This document shows positions 26,104-34,354 of a stretch of 64,000 nt of DNA, piece by piece. The stretch comes from Sphaerisporangium siamense (GTDB lineage: Bacteria > Actinomycetota > Actinomycetes > Streptosporangiales > Streptosporangiaceae). Every line of letters starts with the position of its first letter. Within the stretch, counting starts at the first letter, position 1. The stretch is taken from the NCBI RefSeq assembly GCF_014205275.1, contig NZ_JACHND010000001.1:6820001-6884000 (forward strand), written 5' to 3'. Under the pieces are notes generated by a model. It did not search any database and was not told the origin of the DNA. It saw only the letters and a program-made list of their open reading frames with translations. The position numbers and the translations under genes are program-made.

Positions 26104-26655
26104 AGGTGCCGGCTTCCCGGTGTGTCATGCGACTTGGCGCGTACTTCTGGGTGGGATCGCGGCGCCCGGCCACGGCGGCGCCGCACGGGTGGGCTCAACA
26201 CACCTCAGCCACCGAACATCTTCACCCGACCATTCAAGATCCAGAGCATGCACGGCCGTGTGACCAGATGGATCGACCACGCGCTGATACCGATCTTCAG
26301 GCTGATCTGGTAACGCCGAGCCCACCCGTGCCCGTTCCGCGTGGTGACTCACCGTAATCCCACCCAGACGTACACCGGCAGCAGGCACCGGACAGAAGAC
26401 ATGCGGAGGTGAGGACATCAAGATCTGCTGAGCGCACCCAGAAGTACGCGGAGTCGAACATGCGCGATAACGTGCGGGCGCATCCGGTCACACCGGGCAG
26501 CCGCTCGTCATACCCGAGGAGCCGGGCTCTGGCCCGGGCACGGCGCACCGACACCGATGTGGACCTGCCGCGGTTCACCGCCCATCGAATGCGCATCCCA
26601 TCAGTGTGCCCGCAATCGTGATCTCCGCCATCGCCCCGTCCGGAACCCCGTGGAA
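26104..26655. other. Gene-poor stretch with an imperfect inverted repeat
   Basis: No supported gene. A 133-codon open frame on the minus strand (26297-26698) overlaps the DUF397 gene and has no recognisable content. The main structure is an inverted repeat at 26135-26370 listed separately. Confidence 0.5.
26135..26370. repeat. Imperfect inverted repeat, arms of about 65 bp
   Basis: Left arm about 26135-26198 contains GTACTTCTGGGTGGGAT and, about 35 bp later, GCACGGGTGGGCTC. The right arm (about 26303-26370) read on the other strand has GTACGTCTGGGTGGGAT and then GCACGGGTGGGCTC at nearly the same spacing. A third GCGTACTTCTGGGTG lies on the minus strand near 26430-26445. Origin unknown. Confidence 0.6.
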
Positions 26656-26871
26656 TCACATACCGGCGCCTTTCACACCAGCAACGAACCGGCTCCACGA
26701 CTCGGCGCCGAAGACCAGAACAGGCCCGTCGGGCACCTTGCTGTCCCGAACCGCCACCACGCCTGGCAAGTTACGCGTCGTCTCGACGCAGTTCCCGCCT
26801 TCCACCCCCGAACGGCGCGGCTTACGCCATACGGCCTTGGCCAAATCCGGGTTCAGGTCCTTTGGTTCCAT
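26656..26871 (-). CDS. DUF397 domain protein
   Basis: 71 aa, the whole protein is one DUF397 domain: DLAKAVWRKPRRSGVEGGNC, VETTRNLPGVVAVRDSKVPDGP and VLVFGAESWSRFVAGVKG. The ATG at 26871 lies inside the upstream HTH gene (19-bp overlap), so both are co-translated. DUF397 proteins almost always pair with an HTH-DUF5753 regulator in actinomycetes. In Streptomyces such pairs (Scr1/Scr2, WhiJ/AbaA-like) act in development or behave like toxin-antitoxin pairs; which applies here is not known. Confidence 0.92.
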   Translation of the reverse strand: MEPKDLNPDLAKAVWRKPRRSGVEGGNCVETTRNLPGVVAVRDSKVPDGPVLVFGAESWSRFVAGVKGAGM

Positions 26872-27692
26872 CGGTCCCTTGCGTCCTTCATCATCTTGAG
26901 CGAGATGGCTGCCGTGTATGCTTCGGCACGAATTCTGTCATATGCGCCCCATATGTGGGCCACTAGCTCGCGGTCCACACTTACCTCCCCCCTGCCCGCC
27001 GACTCGACGGAAACGACCACGGCTCCATCGCCAAGTTGCGCGATCACAAAACCGGACGACAGGCCCGCTGGACAACAGGCGTCCCCTGGAACGAGCTGAA
27101 TGTTGACGTTATGCCGTCCTGACACCTCGATCAGGTAATCCAGTTGCTCACACAGGACCGCCTCCCCACCCATAGGACGCCGTAGAACCCATTCGTCTAT
27201 CAGCGCCCAGATGGCCGGCGGCTTTTCGCGCTCCAGGATGTCTTTCCGACGCATACGAGCGCCGACCTGGCCCTCAACGTCGCGCGGGACCGTATCTGGG
27301 GTCCCTAAGAAGATGGAGCGGGCGTACGCCTCGGTCTGCAGCAGTCCGGGGATGAGCAGAGGGTCCCAGCTCCGGAGGATCAGCGCCTCCGGCTCCACCT
27401 CTTCCACCCAGCGCATATACCAGCCGGGTCCGCTAGGGCGCGCGGTTATGCGCTGACGAAGTCCCACGAAGTACTTCTCGTCCGTCAGGCCGAACAGGCG
27501 GTCCAACGTCTCCGCCTGACACTGTTGCGGCATGCGCTTCCCCAGTTCCAGACGGGACACGTGCGTCTGCGTGATCTGCAGTCGCGCCGCCATCGCCTCC
27601 TGCGACAGCCCGGCCTCCTCGCGCAGGCGACGCAACTCGGCTCCGAATCGCCATATCGGAGACCCCGGGTCGCACACCGGCTCATCTTTCAT
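26853..27692 (-). CDS. XRE-type HTH regulator with DUF5753 domain (WhiJ/Scr1-like)
   Basis: 279 aa. Residues about 15-70 are a lambda-repressor-type HTH (FGAELRRLREEAGLSQEAMA, ARLQITQTHVSRLELGKRMP). Residues about 95-270 are DUF5753, with its hallmark EALILRSWDPLLIPGLLQTE and YAR, RMRRKDILEREKPPAIWALI, and a C-terminal beta segment. It probably binds DNA as a dimer and is modulated by the DUF397 partner. ATG at 27692; about 290 bp of intergenic DNA separates it from the divergent pair at 27981. Confidence 0.92.
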   Translation of the reverse strand: MKDEPVCDPGSPIWRFGAELRRLREEAGLSQEAMAARLQITQTHVSRLELGKRMPQQCQAETLDRLFGLTDEKYFVGLRQRITARPSGPGWYMRWVEEVEPEALILRSWDPLLIPGLLQTEAYARSIFLGTPDTVPRDVEGQVGARMRRKDILEREKPPAIWALIDEWVLRRPMGGEAVLCEQLDYLIEVSGRHNVNIQLVPGDACCPAGLSSGFVIAQLGDGAVVVSVESAGRGEVSVDRELVAHIWGAYDRIRAEAYTAAISLKMMKDARDRWNQRT

Positions 27693-27980
27693 GCTTCCCC
27701 CGCCCTCGGCAGTCGCGATATTCCACGTGCTGGTCTATATGGCTGTTGCAGTCCTCGATAGTCCGCGGCCCTGACATCCTTTGACGTCCAGCGGCCTGGT
27801 AATCAGTCGGCAAAGCGTCGCTTCACCCGGCAGTGTAAACACACATCACCCGACATCGCGACGCGATTCCAAAGCCCGGTGACCGAATCCGGCGCCCGTC
27901 GACAAGACGAGAGGTATCAACCACATACAAAGTCGCAATTCGGGCGCCGACCGGCCGCACCAGCGCGGAATGGAGCCGCA
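27693..27980. other. Divergent control region of the HTH/DUF397 and ATPase gene pairs
   Basis: About 290 bp, less GC-rich than coding DNA. It must hold both promoters and is the most likely target of the HTH regulator. I could not identify a clear palindrome or -35/-10 pair by eye. Confidence 0.5.
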
Positions 27981-28313
27981 ATGAAACACCTATACCCTTC
28001 CCCTCGCCGATTCGGCGGGAATGCGCACCACCTGGCCATCAGTTCACGAAGCCCTCGGGCGGTGCGGGAGGAGCAGTACTTTCAGCTCGCCCGCCTGGCC
28101 TGGAGTCTGAACACGAGAGGGCTGCGCACGGTGGTGGAACTTCCGCTCAGGTCAGAACCGGTGCTGCTCGTCCCCCGTCCCGACGGCACCATGAGAATCA
28201 TGGCTTTCACCCGAAAGGGAGCCTGGACCTACACCTGGGGTCGAGGCCGGGCCCAGAAGGTCACGGCGCCCGCGGACGAGGCGGCCGACCGTATCTGGGG
28301 GCTCGCGCAATGA
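27981..28313 (+). CDS. Small protein upstream of the RsbW-like gene, 110 aa
   Basis: ATG 27981 follows TGGAG at 5-nt spacing. The central part (LARLAWSLNTRGLRTVVELP then EPVLLVPRPDGTMRIMAFTR and GAWTYTWGRGRAQKV) reads as a compact alpha-beta domain. Its stop overlaps the next start as ATGA, so it is coupled to the ATPase gene. Comparable small proteins accompany RsbW-like ATPases in actinomycete HTH/DUF397 loci. Function not known. Confidence 0.75.
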   Translation: MKHLYPSPRRFGGNAHHLAISSRSPRAVREEQYFQLARLAWSLNTRGLRTVVELPLRSEPVLLVPRPDGTMRIMAFTRKGAWTYTWGRGRAQKVTAPADEAADRIWGLAQ

Positions 28314-28765
28314 GAACGACGACCTTCCTCGGTTTCGTGGAACTCCTCGGAAGGACCAGCTCGGTCACACTGGCCCGCGCCTATGTACGGGGGCTTCTCA
28401 TGGCCGCAGGGCATCGCGACACCGACGACGTCGAACTACTGGCCGGCGAGCTCGTCGCCAACGCGGTGAATCACTCCAACTCCGGCCGCCGCACCAGCGG
28501 AACGATCAAACTACGCGTGTCAGCAGAAGACAGAAACGTGCGGGTCGAAGTAACCGACGAGGGCTCGGCCATGCCCATTCCGCCGATCCCGGCACAGGTG
28601 GACCCTCTCCAGGAAAGCGGACGCGGCCTGTGGCTCGTCCGGGAACTTTCCTCGGCCTGGGGCTGGACACAGTCCGCCGCGGGCCGCACGGTCTGGTTCG
28701 AGATGGCGAGCCCTCAGCGGACGGGAAGCCCGGACTCGAACGGCGACGACGCCACGGAGCGATGA
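28310..28765 (+). CDS. RsbW/SpoIIAB-like ATP-binding protein (GHKL fold)
   Basis: 151 aa. N box LLAGELVANAVNHS, G1 box VTDEGSAM and G2 box ESGRGLWLVRELSSAWG mark a HATPase_c_2 domain like anti-sigma factor kinases. Many actinomycete members are stand-alone regulators without a cognate sigma factor beside them, and none is here. It may phosphorylate an STAS antagonist or simply bind a partner. Coupled to the preceding gene by ATGA and divergent from the HTH-DUF397 pair, which suggests one regulatory module. Confidence 0.88.
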   Translation: MRTTTFLGFVELLGRTSSVTLARAYVRGLLMAAGHRDTDDVELLAGELVANAVNHSNSGRRTSGTIKLRVSAEDRNVRVEVTDEGSAMPIPPIPAQVDPLQESGRGLWLVRELSSAWGWTQSAAGRTVWFEMASPQRTGSPDSNGDDATER

Positions 28766-28951
28766 ACGCGGCCGTCGAGCCTCATCGGGTCATCGATCAC
28801 CACGTCATCGATGCCGAGGTCTCCCATTCTCGGTGGTGCCGATCCCTGGCTTCGGGTAAGACCCATGTATCCCTGCGGCAAGTATGCGCGCCTTCCGTGG
28901 ATCTCGACCATGAGTGCGATCACCGTCGATCCCGTTCGGGAGGCACAAGGC

Positions 28952-29275
28952 ATGAGGAAAGCAGTCATCGCAGTAGCCATGGGCGCCGTCGTCACCGGCG
29001 CCCTGCTCACCATGCCCGCGACGTCGGCGAACGCCGCCGCGGGCTGCCAGTACAACTTCGGCACGCCAACCCCCTGGGGCGGCACGAACGGGTTCGCCGC
29101 CAAGTGCGACACCGACGGCCCGGCCTACGAGTTCCGCGCGTGGGTGCAATGTGAGAACGGCCGCCGTGACGGAATCTGGGTCCGCACCAACTCCGGCGCG
29201 TGGTCCGAGACCAGCTGCGGTCCGTACTACATCATGCGCCTCAACTACGGCATGGACACGCGCCCCGTCGCCTGA
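28952..29275 (+). CDS. Small secreted protein with four Cys, 107 aa
   Basis: ATG 28952 has GGGAGG and AAGG just upstream. Signal peptide MRKAVIAVAMGAVVTGALLT MPATSANAA with an Ala-x-Ala site. The mature part of about 75 residues has four Cys (AGCQYN, AKCDTD, VQCENG, TSCGPY), probably two disulfides, and is rich in Gly, Trp and Asn. I do not recognise a family; size and pattern fit small secreted structural or inhibitor-like proteins. It stands alone, convergent with dnaE across a terminator hairpin. Confidence 0.78.
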   Translation: MRKAVIAVAMGAVVTGALLTMPATSANAAAGCQYNFGTPTPWGGTNGFAAKCDTDGPAYEFRAWVQCENGRRDGIWVRTNSGAWSETSCGPYYIMRLNYGMDTRPVA

Positions 29276-29299
29276 CGGCCGGCAGATCCGCGAAGCCTG

Positions 29300-29326
29300 G
29301 GCCAGGTAGCCCTTCCCTACCTGGCC
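29300..29326. terminator. Hairpin between convergent secreted-protein gene and dnaE
   Basis: GGCCAGGTAG (29300-29309) and CTACCTGGCC (29317-29326) form a perfect 10-bp stem with a CCCTTCC loop, 25 bp after the stop at 29275. No T-tract. Confidence 0.6.
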
Positions 29327-29446
29327 GGCATCCTCTCTGCCGGCTCGCCGCAGGGCGCAGTGACCCGACGTACGATGACCGACCCCGTGGCGGACGGTCT
29401 GAGCGGTTCTCTGTGTCCTGCGGCTCGGTTGCGCGTGGTCGTGGGG

Positions 29447-32400
29447 TCAGGCGCCCAGGCAGGTGGGGCCCAGGAGTTGTTTCAGGTCGCCCATCAGGGA
29501 GGGGGAGGGGGCCACGCGGAGGCGGTCGTCCAGGCGCATGATCGTGGTCTTGGGGCCGTTGTGGAGCTGGAGGTGGACCTCGGTGGTGCCGCGGTGGGTG
29601 GTGAGGACCTCCTTGAGGCGGCCGATCACCGGGGGGGTGCAGCGGGTGAGGGCGAGGCTGACCACCAGGGGGCCGCCGGCCTCCTGGGTGAGGTCGGGGG
29701 CGGTGACCTCCATGGCGACGACCTTGGCGACGTCCTCGCGCTTGTCGAGGCGGCCCTTGACGAAGACGATGGCGTCCTCGGCGAGGACGGTGGAGCAGAG
29801 CTGGTAGGCCGAAGGGAAGATCATCACCTCGATGGCGCCTTCGAGGTCCTCCAGGGTGGTGAGCACCCAGGTGTCGCCCTTCTTGGTGACCTTGCGCTGC
29901 AGGCCCGTAAGAATGCCGCCGACCGTGACGACCTGGCCGTCCGGACGCTGGTCGTCCTGCAGGGCGGCGATGGAGCAGTCGGCTCCGGCGGACAGGATGT
30001 GCTCCACGCCGAACAGCGGGTGGTCGGAGACGTACAGGCCGAGCATCTCGCGCTCGAACACCAGCAGCGTGGACTTGTCCCACTCGCCGGGCGGGATCTG
30101 CACGTCGAAGGTCTGGTCCTCGGCGCCGTCGATGGCGCCGAACAGGGAGTCCTGCCCGATGGCCTCGTTCTTCTTGATGTCGATGATGGCGTCGACGGCC
30201 TGCTCGTGCACCATGACCAGGCCCTTGCGCTGGTGGCCGAGGGAGTCGAAGGCGCCGGCCTTGATCAGGGACTCGATGACGCGCTTGTTGCAGACCAGGG
30301 CGGGCACCTTGCGCAGGAAGTCCTTGAAGTCGCTGAAGCGGCTCTTCTGCTTGCGCGCGGTGATGATGCCGTCCACGACGTTGCCGCCGACGTTGCGGAT
30401 CGCCGACAGGCCGAAGCGGATGTCGCTGCCGCGCGGGGTGAAGTCGAAGTCGGAGTCGTTGACGTCCGGGGGGAGCACCTTGATGCCCATGCGGCGGCAC
30501 TCGTTGAGGTAGAGGGCCGACTTGTCCTTGTCGTCCTTGACGGAGGTGAGCAGGGCGGCCATGTACTCGGCCGGGTAGTTGGCCTTGAGGTACGCCGTCC
30601 AGTACGAGACGAGGCCGTAGGCCGCGCTGTGGGCCTTGTTGAAGGCGTAGTCGGAGAACGGGAGGAGGATGTCCCAGAGCGTCTTGATCGCCGCGGCCGA
30701 GTAGCCGTTGTCCTTCATGCCCTGCTCGAAGGACTCGAACTGCTTGTCCAGCTCGGCTTTCTTCTTCTTGCCCATCGCGCGGCGCAGCAGGTCCGCCTTG
30801 CCGAGCGAGAACCCGGCGACCTTCTGCGCGATGGCCATGACCTGCTCCTGGTACACGATCAGGCCGTAGGTGGTGCCGAGGATCTCGGCCAGCGACTCGC
30901 GGAACTCCTCGTGGATCGGGGTGATCTCCTGCTGGCCGTTCTTGCGCAGCGCGTAGTTGGTGTGGGAGTTGGCGCCCATGGGGCCGGGACGGTAGAGGGC
31001 GCCGACGGCGGAGATGTCCTCGAAGTTGTCGGGCTTCATGAGGCGCAGCAGCGAGCGCATGCCGCCGCCATCGAGCTGGAACACTCCGAGCGTGTCGCCC
31101 CGGCCGAGCAGCTCGTAGGTCTTCGGATCGTCCAGCGGCAGCTTGAGCAGGTCGATCATGCTGCCGGTGTTGCCTTCGATCATCTTCAGGCAGTCGTCGA
31201 TGATCGTGAGGTTGCGCAGGCCCAGGAAGTCCATCTTCAGCAGGCCGAGCGTCTCGCAGGTCGGGTAGTCGAACTGCGTGATGATCGCGCCGTCGGAGTC
31301 GCGGCGCATGATCGGGATGTAGTCGGTGAGGACCTCGGCCGACATGATGACGCCGGCGGCGTGCACGCCGGTCTGCCGGATCAGGCCCTCAAGACCCCTG
31401 CCGAGGTCGACGGCCGCCTTGACGTCGACGTCCTCCTCGTAGAGCTTGCGCAGCTCGCCGGCCTCGTTGTACCGGGGGTGGTCGTTGTCGAAGATGCCCG
31501 ACAGCGGGATGTCCTTGCCCATCACGGCGGGCGGGAACGCCTTGGACACCTTGTCGCCGAGCGCGTAGGGGTAGCCGAGGACGCGGGCGGCGTCCTTGAT
31601 GGCGGCTTTCGCCTTGATGGTGCCGAAGGTGGCGATCATCGCGACCTTGTCGGCGCCGTACTTCTCGGTGACGTAGCGGATGACGTCGGCCCGGCGACGT
31701 TCGTCGAAGTCGATGTCGACGTCGGGCATGGAGACGCGGTCGGGGTTGAGGAACCGCTCGAAGATCAGGCCGTGCGGGAGGGGGTCGAGGTCGGTGATGC
31801 CGAGCGCGTACGCCGCCAGCGATCCCGCCGCCGAGCCTCGGCCCGGACCGACCCGGATGCCGTTGTTCTTGGCCCACATGATGAAGTCGGCGACGACGAG
31901 GAAGTACGAGGGGAACCCCATCTGGAGGATGACGTCCATCTCGTACTCGATCTGGCGCTGGTGGACCTCGTCGATGCCCTCGGGGAAGCGGCGGGCCATG
32001 CCGCGGGCGATCTCTTCACGGAACCAGCTCTCCTCGGTGTGGCCCTCGGGCACCGGGAAGGTGGGCATGAGGTTCTTGAAACCGAACATGCCCGCGGGGT
32101 CCACGCGCTCGGCGACGAGCAGCGTGTTGCGGCAGCCCTCGGCCCACAGGTCGGAGGAGTCGACCGCGCGCATCTCGTCGGCGGTCTTGACGTAGTAGCC
32201 GCTGCCGTCGAAGCGGAAGCGGTCGGGGTCGGAGAGCTGCTTGCCGGTCTGGATGCACAGGAGGGCGTCGTGGGAGGTGGAGTCGGACTCGTAGGTGTAG
32301 TGCGAGTCGTTGGTCACCAGCGGAGGAATGGCGAGTTCCTTGGAGATGCGGGTGAGGCCGTCGCGGACGCGGCGCTCGATGTCGAGGCCGTGGTCCATGA

Positions 32401-32968
32401 CCTCCAGGAAGTAGTTCTCCTTGCCGAAGAGCTCCTGGTAGCGGGCGGCGGCGGCGAGGGCCTGGTCGTACTGGCCGAGGCGCAGCCGGGTCTGGACCTC
32501 GCCGGAGGGGCAGCCGGTGGTGGCCATGAGGCCGTCGGAGTGCTCGGCGAGCAGCTCGGCGTCCATGCGGGCCCACTTGCGCACGAAGCCCTCGGTGTAG
32601 GCGCGCGAGGAGAGCTTCATCAGGTTGCCGAGGCCGGTGGCGTTGCGCGCCCAGATGGTCATGTGGGTGTAGTAGCCACCGGCCGAGACGTCGTCGCTCT
32701 TCTGGTGCGGCTCGCCCCACAGGACGGGCTTCTTGTTGAGCCGCGACTCGGGCGCGACGTACGCCTCGATGCCGATGATGGGCTTGATGTCGGCGGCCGT
32801 CGCCTGCTTGTAGAAGTCGTAGGCGCCGTGCATGTTGCCGTGGTCGGTGATCGCGATGGCGGGCATGCCGAGATCGCCGACCTGTTTGAACATCTGCTTC
32901 AGCCGGGCCGCTCCGTCCAGCATGGAGTACTCGGTGTGAACGTGCAGATGCACAAACGAATCAGCCAT
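29447..32968 (-). CDS. dnaE: DNA polymerase III alpha subunit (replicative)
   Basis: 1173 aa, the DnaE1 type. N-terminal PHP domain starts FVHLHVHTEYSMLDGAARLK and has AIAITDHGNMHG; the palm carries the catalytic Asp triad (PDVDIDFDERRR with GPGRGSAAGSLAAYALGITD and a later Asp in the FEDISA/RQTGVHAAGVI region); then helix-hairpin-helix (FLRKVPALVCNKRVIESLIK AGAF) and OB domain (QVVTVGGILTGLQRKVTKKG). It is the replicase that also proofreads through its PHP domain in actinobacteria. ATG at 32968. Faces the rest of the conserved hisD-to-ileS segment as in Streptomyces. Confidence 0.97.
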   Translation of the reverse strand: MADSFVHLHVHTEYSMLDGAARLKQMFKQVGDLGMPAIAITDHGNMHGAYDFYKQATAADIKPIIGIEAYVAPESRLNKKPVLWGEPHQKSDDVSAGGYYTHMTIWARNATGLGNLMKLSSRAYTEGFVRKWARMDAELLAEHSDGLMATTGCPSGEVQTRLRLGQYDQALAAAARYQELFGKENYFLEVMDHGLDIERRVRDGLTRISKELAIPPLVTNDSHYTYESDSTSHDALLCIQTGKQLSDPDRFRFDGSGYYVKTADEMRAVDSSDLWAEGCRNTLLVAERVDPAGMFGFKNLMPTFPVPEGHTEESWFREEIARGMARRFPEGIDEVHQRQIEYEMDVILQMGFPSYFLVVADFIMWAKNNGIRVGPGRGSAAGSLAAYALGITDLDPLPHGLIFERFLNPDRVSMPDVDIDFDERRRADVIRYVTEKYGADKVAMIATFGTIKAKAAIKDAARVLGYPYALGDKVSKAFPPAVMGKDIPLSGIFDNDHPRYNEAGELRKLYEEDVDVKAAVDLGRGLEGLIRQTGVHAAGVIMSAEVLTDYIPIMRRDSDGAIITQFDYPTCETLGLLKMDFLGLRNLTIIDDCLKMIEGNTGSMIDLLKLPLDDPKTYELLGRGDTLGVFQLDGGGMRSLLRLMKPDNFEDISAVGALYRPGPMGANSHTNYALRKNGQQEITPIHEEFRESLAEILGTTYGLIVYQEQVMAIAQKVAGFSLGKADLLRRAMGKKKKAELDKQFESFEQGMKDNGYSAAAIKTLWDILLPFSDYAFNKAHSAAYGLVSYWTAYLKANYPAEYMAALLTSVKDDKDKSALYLNECRRMGIKVLPPDVNDSDFDFTPRGSDIRFGLSAIRNVGGNVVDGIITARKQKSRFSDFKDFLRKVPALVCNKRVIESLIKAGAFDSLGHQRKGLVMVHEQAVDAIIDIKKNEAIGQDSLFGAIDGAEDQTFDVQIPPGEWDKSTLLVFEREMLGLYVSDHPLFGVEHILSAGADCSIAALQDDQRPDGQVVTVGGILTGLQRKVTKKGDTWVLTTLEDLEGAIEVMIFPSAYQLCSTVLAEDAIVFVKGRLDKREDVAKVVAMEVTAPDLTQEAGGPLVVSLALTRCTPPVIGRLKEVLTTHRGTTEVHLQLHNGPKTTIMRLDDRLRVAPSPSLMGDLKQLLGPTCLGA

Positions 32969-33057
32969 GCGGCCGTCCCTCTCCCCTCGATCCGGTGCGG
33001 CGGATCAGAGCCTACGCCGTCGCGGCGGCCTCCCGGAGCACACGGGCCGCAGCAGTC

Positions 33058-34041
33058 TCAATCGTGATGCCGCCGGGCCGCGGCCGGCGTCTCCGGGCCG
33101 GGCGCGGGTTCCCCGCCATTGTCCCCCGGCGACCCTCTGAGCTCCTCGGCGAGGTGAAGGCCGCTTTCGATCACCGCTTTCATGATCGGCGCGAGCCGCC
33201 GCTCGCCCAGGCGCGGCGCGCGGCGGGCCATCGCGGCGACGATCCGGCGCTCGCGCTCGGGGTCGCGCCCGGCGAACCCCCCCACCGGCTTGAGGCGCTG
33301 GACGACGCCCGCCAGCGCGGCCCGCCGCTCCAGGATCACCGCCAGCGCGGCGTCCGTCCTGTCGATCGCGTCCCGGGCCGCCGCGACGGTGGCGGGACGC
33401 TCGTCCCGCAGGAGCGCGCCGACCACGGTGACGGCCTCGCGGGCCGCGGCGACCTGGCCGGCGGGGGCGTCCTCGGCCAGCCAGATGCCGTCCACTCCGG
33501 CCGCGACCGCCGCGGCGGCGAGCCCCGCGCCGTCCCCGGCCGCCGCCAGGACCGGCAGCTCGCCGCGCTCGCGCGCCGCCCGCGCGAGCCCGAGGTCCAC
33601 CCCCTGGCCGGTGTCCTCGCACAGCACCACGCCCGGCGCCCCGGCCTCCGCGCAGCGGCCGGCCGCCTCCAGCCACGCGGCGAGCGAGGCCCCCGGTGCA
33701 CGGCGCACGATCACGGGAAGTCGCAGGCCCGCGGCGGCCCTCAGCAGCGCGGCGTCCTCCGTCCACTCCGCCCCGATCACCACGGCGTCGGCGTGCTCGG
33801 CCACGGCCGGGAGATCGCCGGGCCCCGCGGGCTCGGCGAGCAGCGGGCCGTCCCACGAGGCACGGGCCTTGGCCAGCACGGCCGGACGGTCGCCCGCAGT
33901 GACGCGCGCGAGGCTCAGCCGCAGCCCGTCGGCGTGGGGACCCCTCCCCTGAGCTCCCCCGAACACCACCGCGGGACCGTCCCCCACGGTGAGGCTTCCG
34001 ATGCGTACCACGCGCCTGCCCGGCTGCCCGGTCGATGACAT
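33058..34041 (-). CDS. Degenerate DAHP synthase-like domain fused to chorismate mutase
   Basis: 327 aa. Residues 220-295 are an AroQ-type chorismate mutase: AARDAIDRTDAALAVILERR with LAGVVQRLKPVGG and RDPERERRIV. Residues 10-205 follow the type I-beta DAHP synthase/KdsA barrel in order (VVRIGSLTVGDGPAVVFGGA; AEHADAVVIGAEWTEDAALL; LPVIVRRAPGASLAAWLEAA; GAPGVVLCEDT), but the PEP/metal sites are lost: the GPC motif is GGA, KPRTSP is absent and KRG is RRA. So the barrel is probably regulatory or structural. Role in aromatic amino acid synthesis is inferred. Upstream of dnaE on the same strand, 89 bp apart. Confidence 0.72.
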   Translation of the reverse strand: MSSTGQPGRRVVRIGSLTVGDGPAVVFGGAQGRGPHADGLRLSLARVTAGDRPAVLAKARASWDGPLLAEPAGPGDLPAVAEHADAVVIGAEWTEDAALLRAAAGLRLPVIVRRAPGASLAAWLEAAGRCAEAGAPGVVLCEDTGQGVDLGLARAARERGELPVLAAAGDGAGLAAAAVAAGVDGIWLAEDAPAGQVAAAREAVTVVGALLRDERPATVAAARDAIDRTDAALAVILERRAALAGVVQRLKPVGGFAGRDPERERRIVAAMARRAPRLGERRLAPIMKAVIESGLHLAEELRGSPGDNGGEPAPGPETPAAARRHHD

Positions 34042-34354
34042 GTCGGCTCCCTCGCTGGACGCCGGCCGCGCGCTGACCGCGAGCCGGCGGGGTCTGAAAC
34101 GACGAAAGGCAGAGACGCCATCGTCTCCGCCCTGTGCCGGCTCCGGAAATGGTCGCTAGATCATGCCACCGCGACCGGCCCCTCCCGGAACCGGCCTGGT
34201 AAACATGAAACTGCTAGTCACGGCACCGAGGTTAGCAGCCCCCCGCCACCAGGTGGACACTCTTTCTCACATACCGGACTCTTCCGCCGGAGCCGCGTTT
34301 GCACGTGCGCACCGCTATGGGACGATTCACTCGCCTGAAAGGGGGTAGCGGCGA
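34042..34354. other. Intergenic region before the kinase cluster
   Basis: No gene supported. Divergent promoters for the chorismate mutase fusion (minus) and kinase 1 (plus) must lie here. It contains TATGGGACGAT at 34316-34326, also found before kinase 2. Confidence 0.5.
34316..34326 (+). promoter_or_regulatory. Shared 11-mer TATGGGACGAT upstream of kinase 1
   Basis: Identical to 36950-36960 upstream of kinase 2. Distance to the start codon is 28 nt here and 26 nt there, consistent with a core promoter or operator element common to the two genes. Confidence 0.45.

Noticed and set aside
26297-26698. 133-codon minus-strand frame after the DUF397 gene
   Set aside because: Overlaps DUF397, starts without a ribosome binding site and merely crosses the inverted repeats.
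29360-33067. 1235-codon plus-strand frame opposite dnaE
   Set aside because: Shadow of dnaE with repetitive Val/Glu/Gly composition and no recognisable domain.
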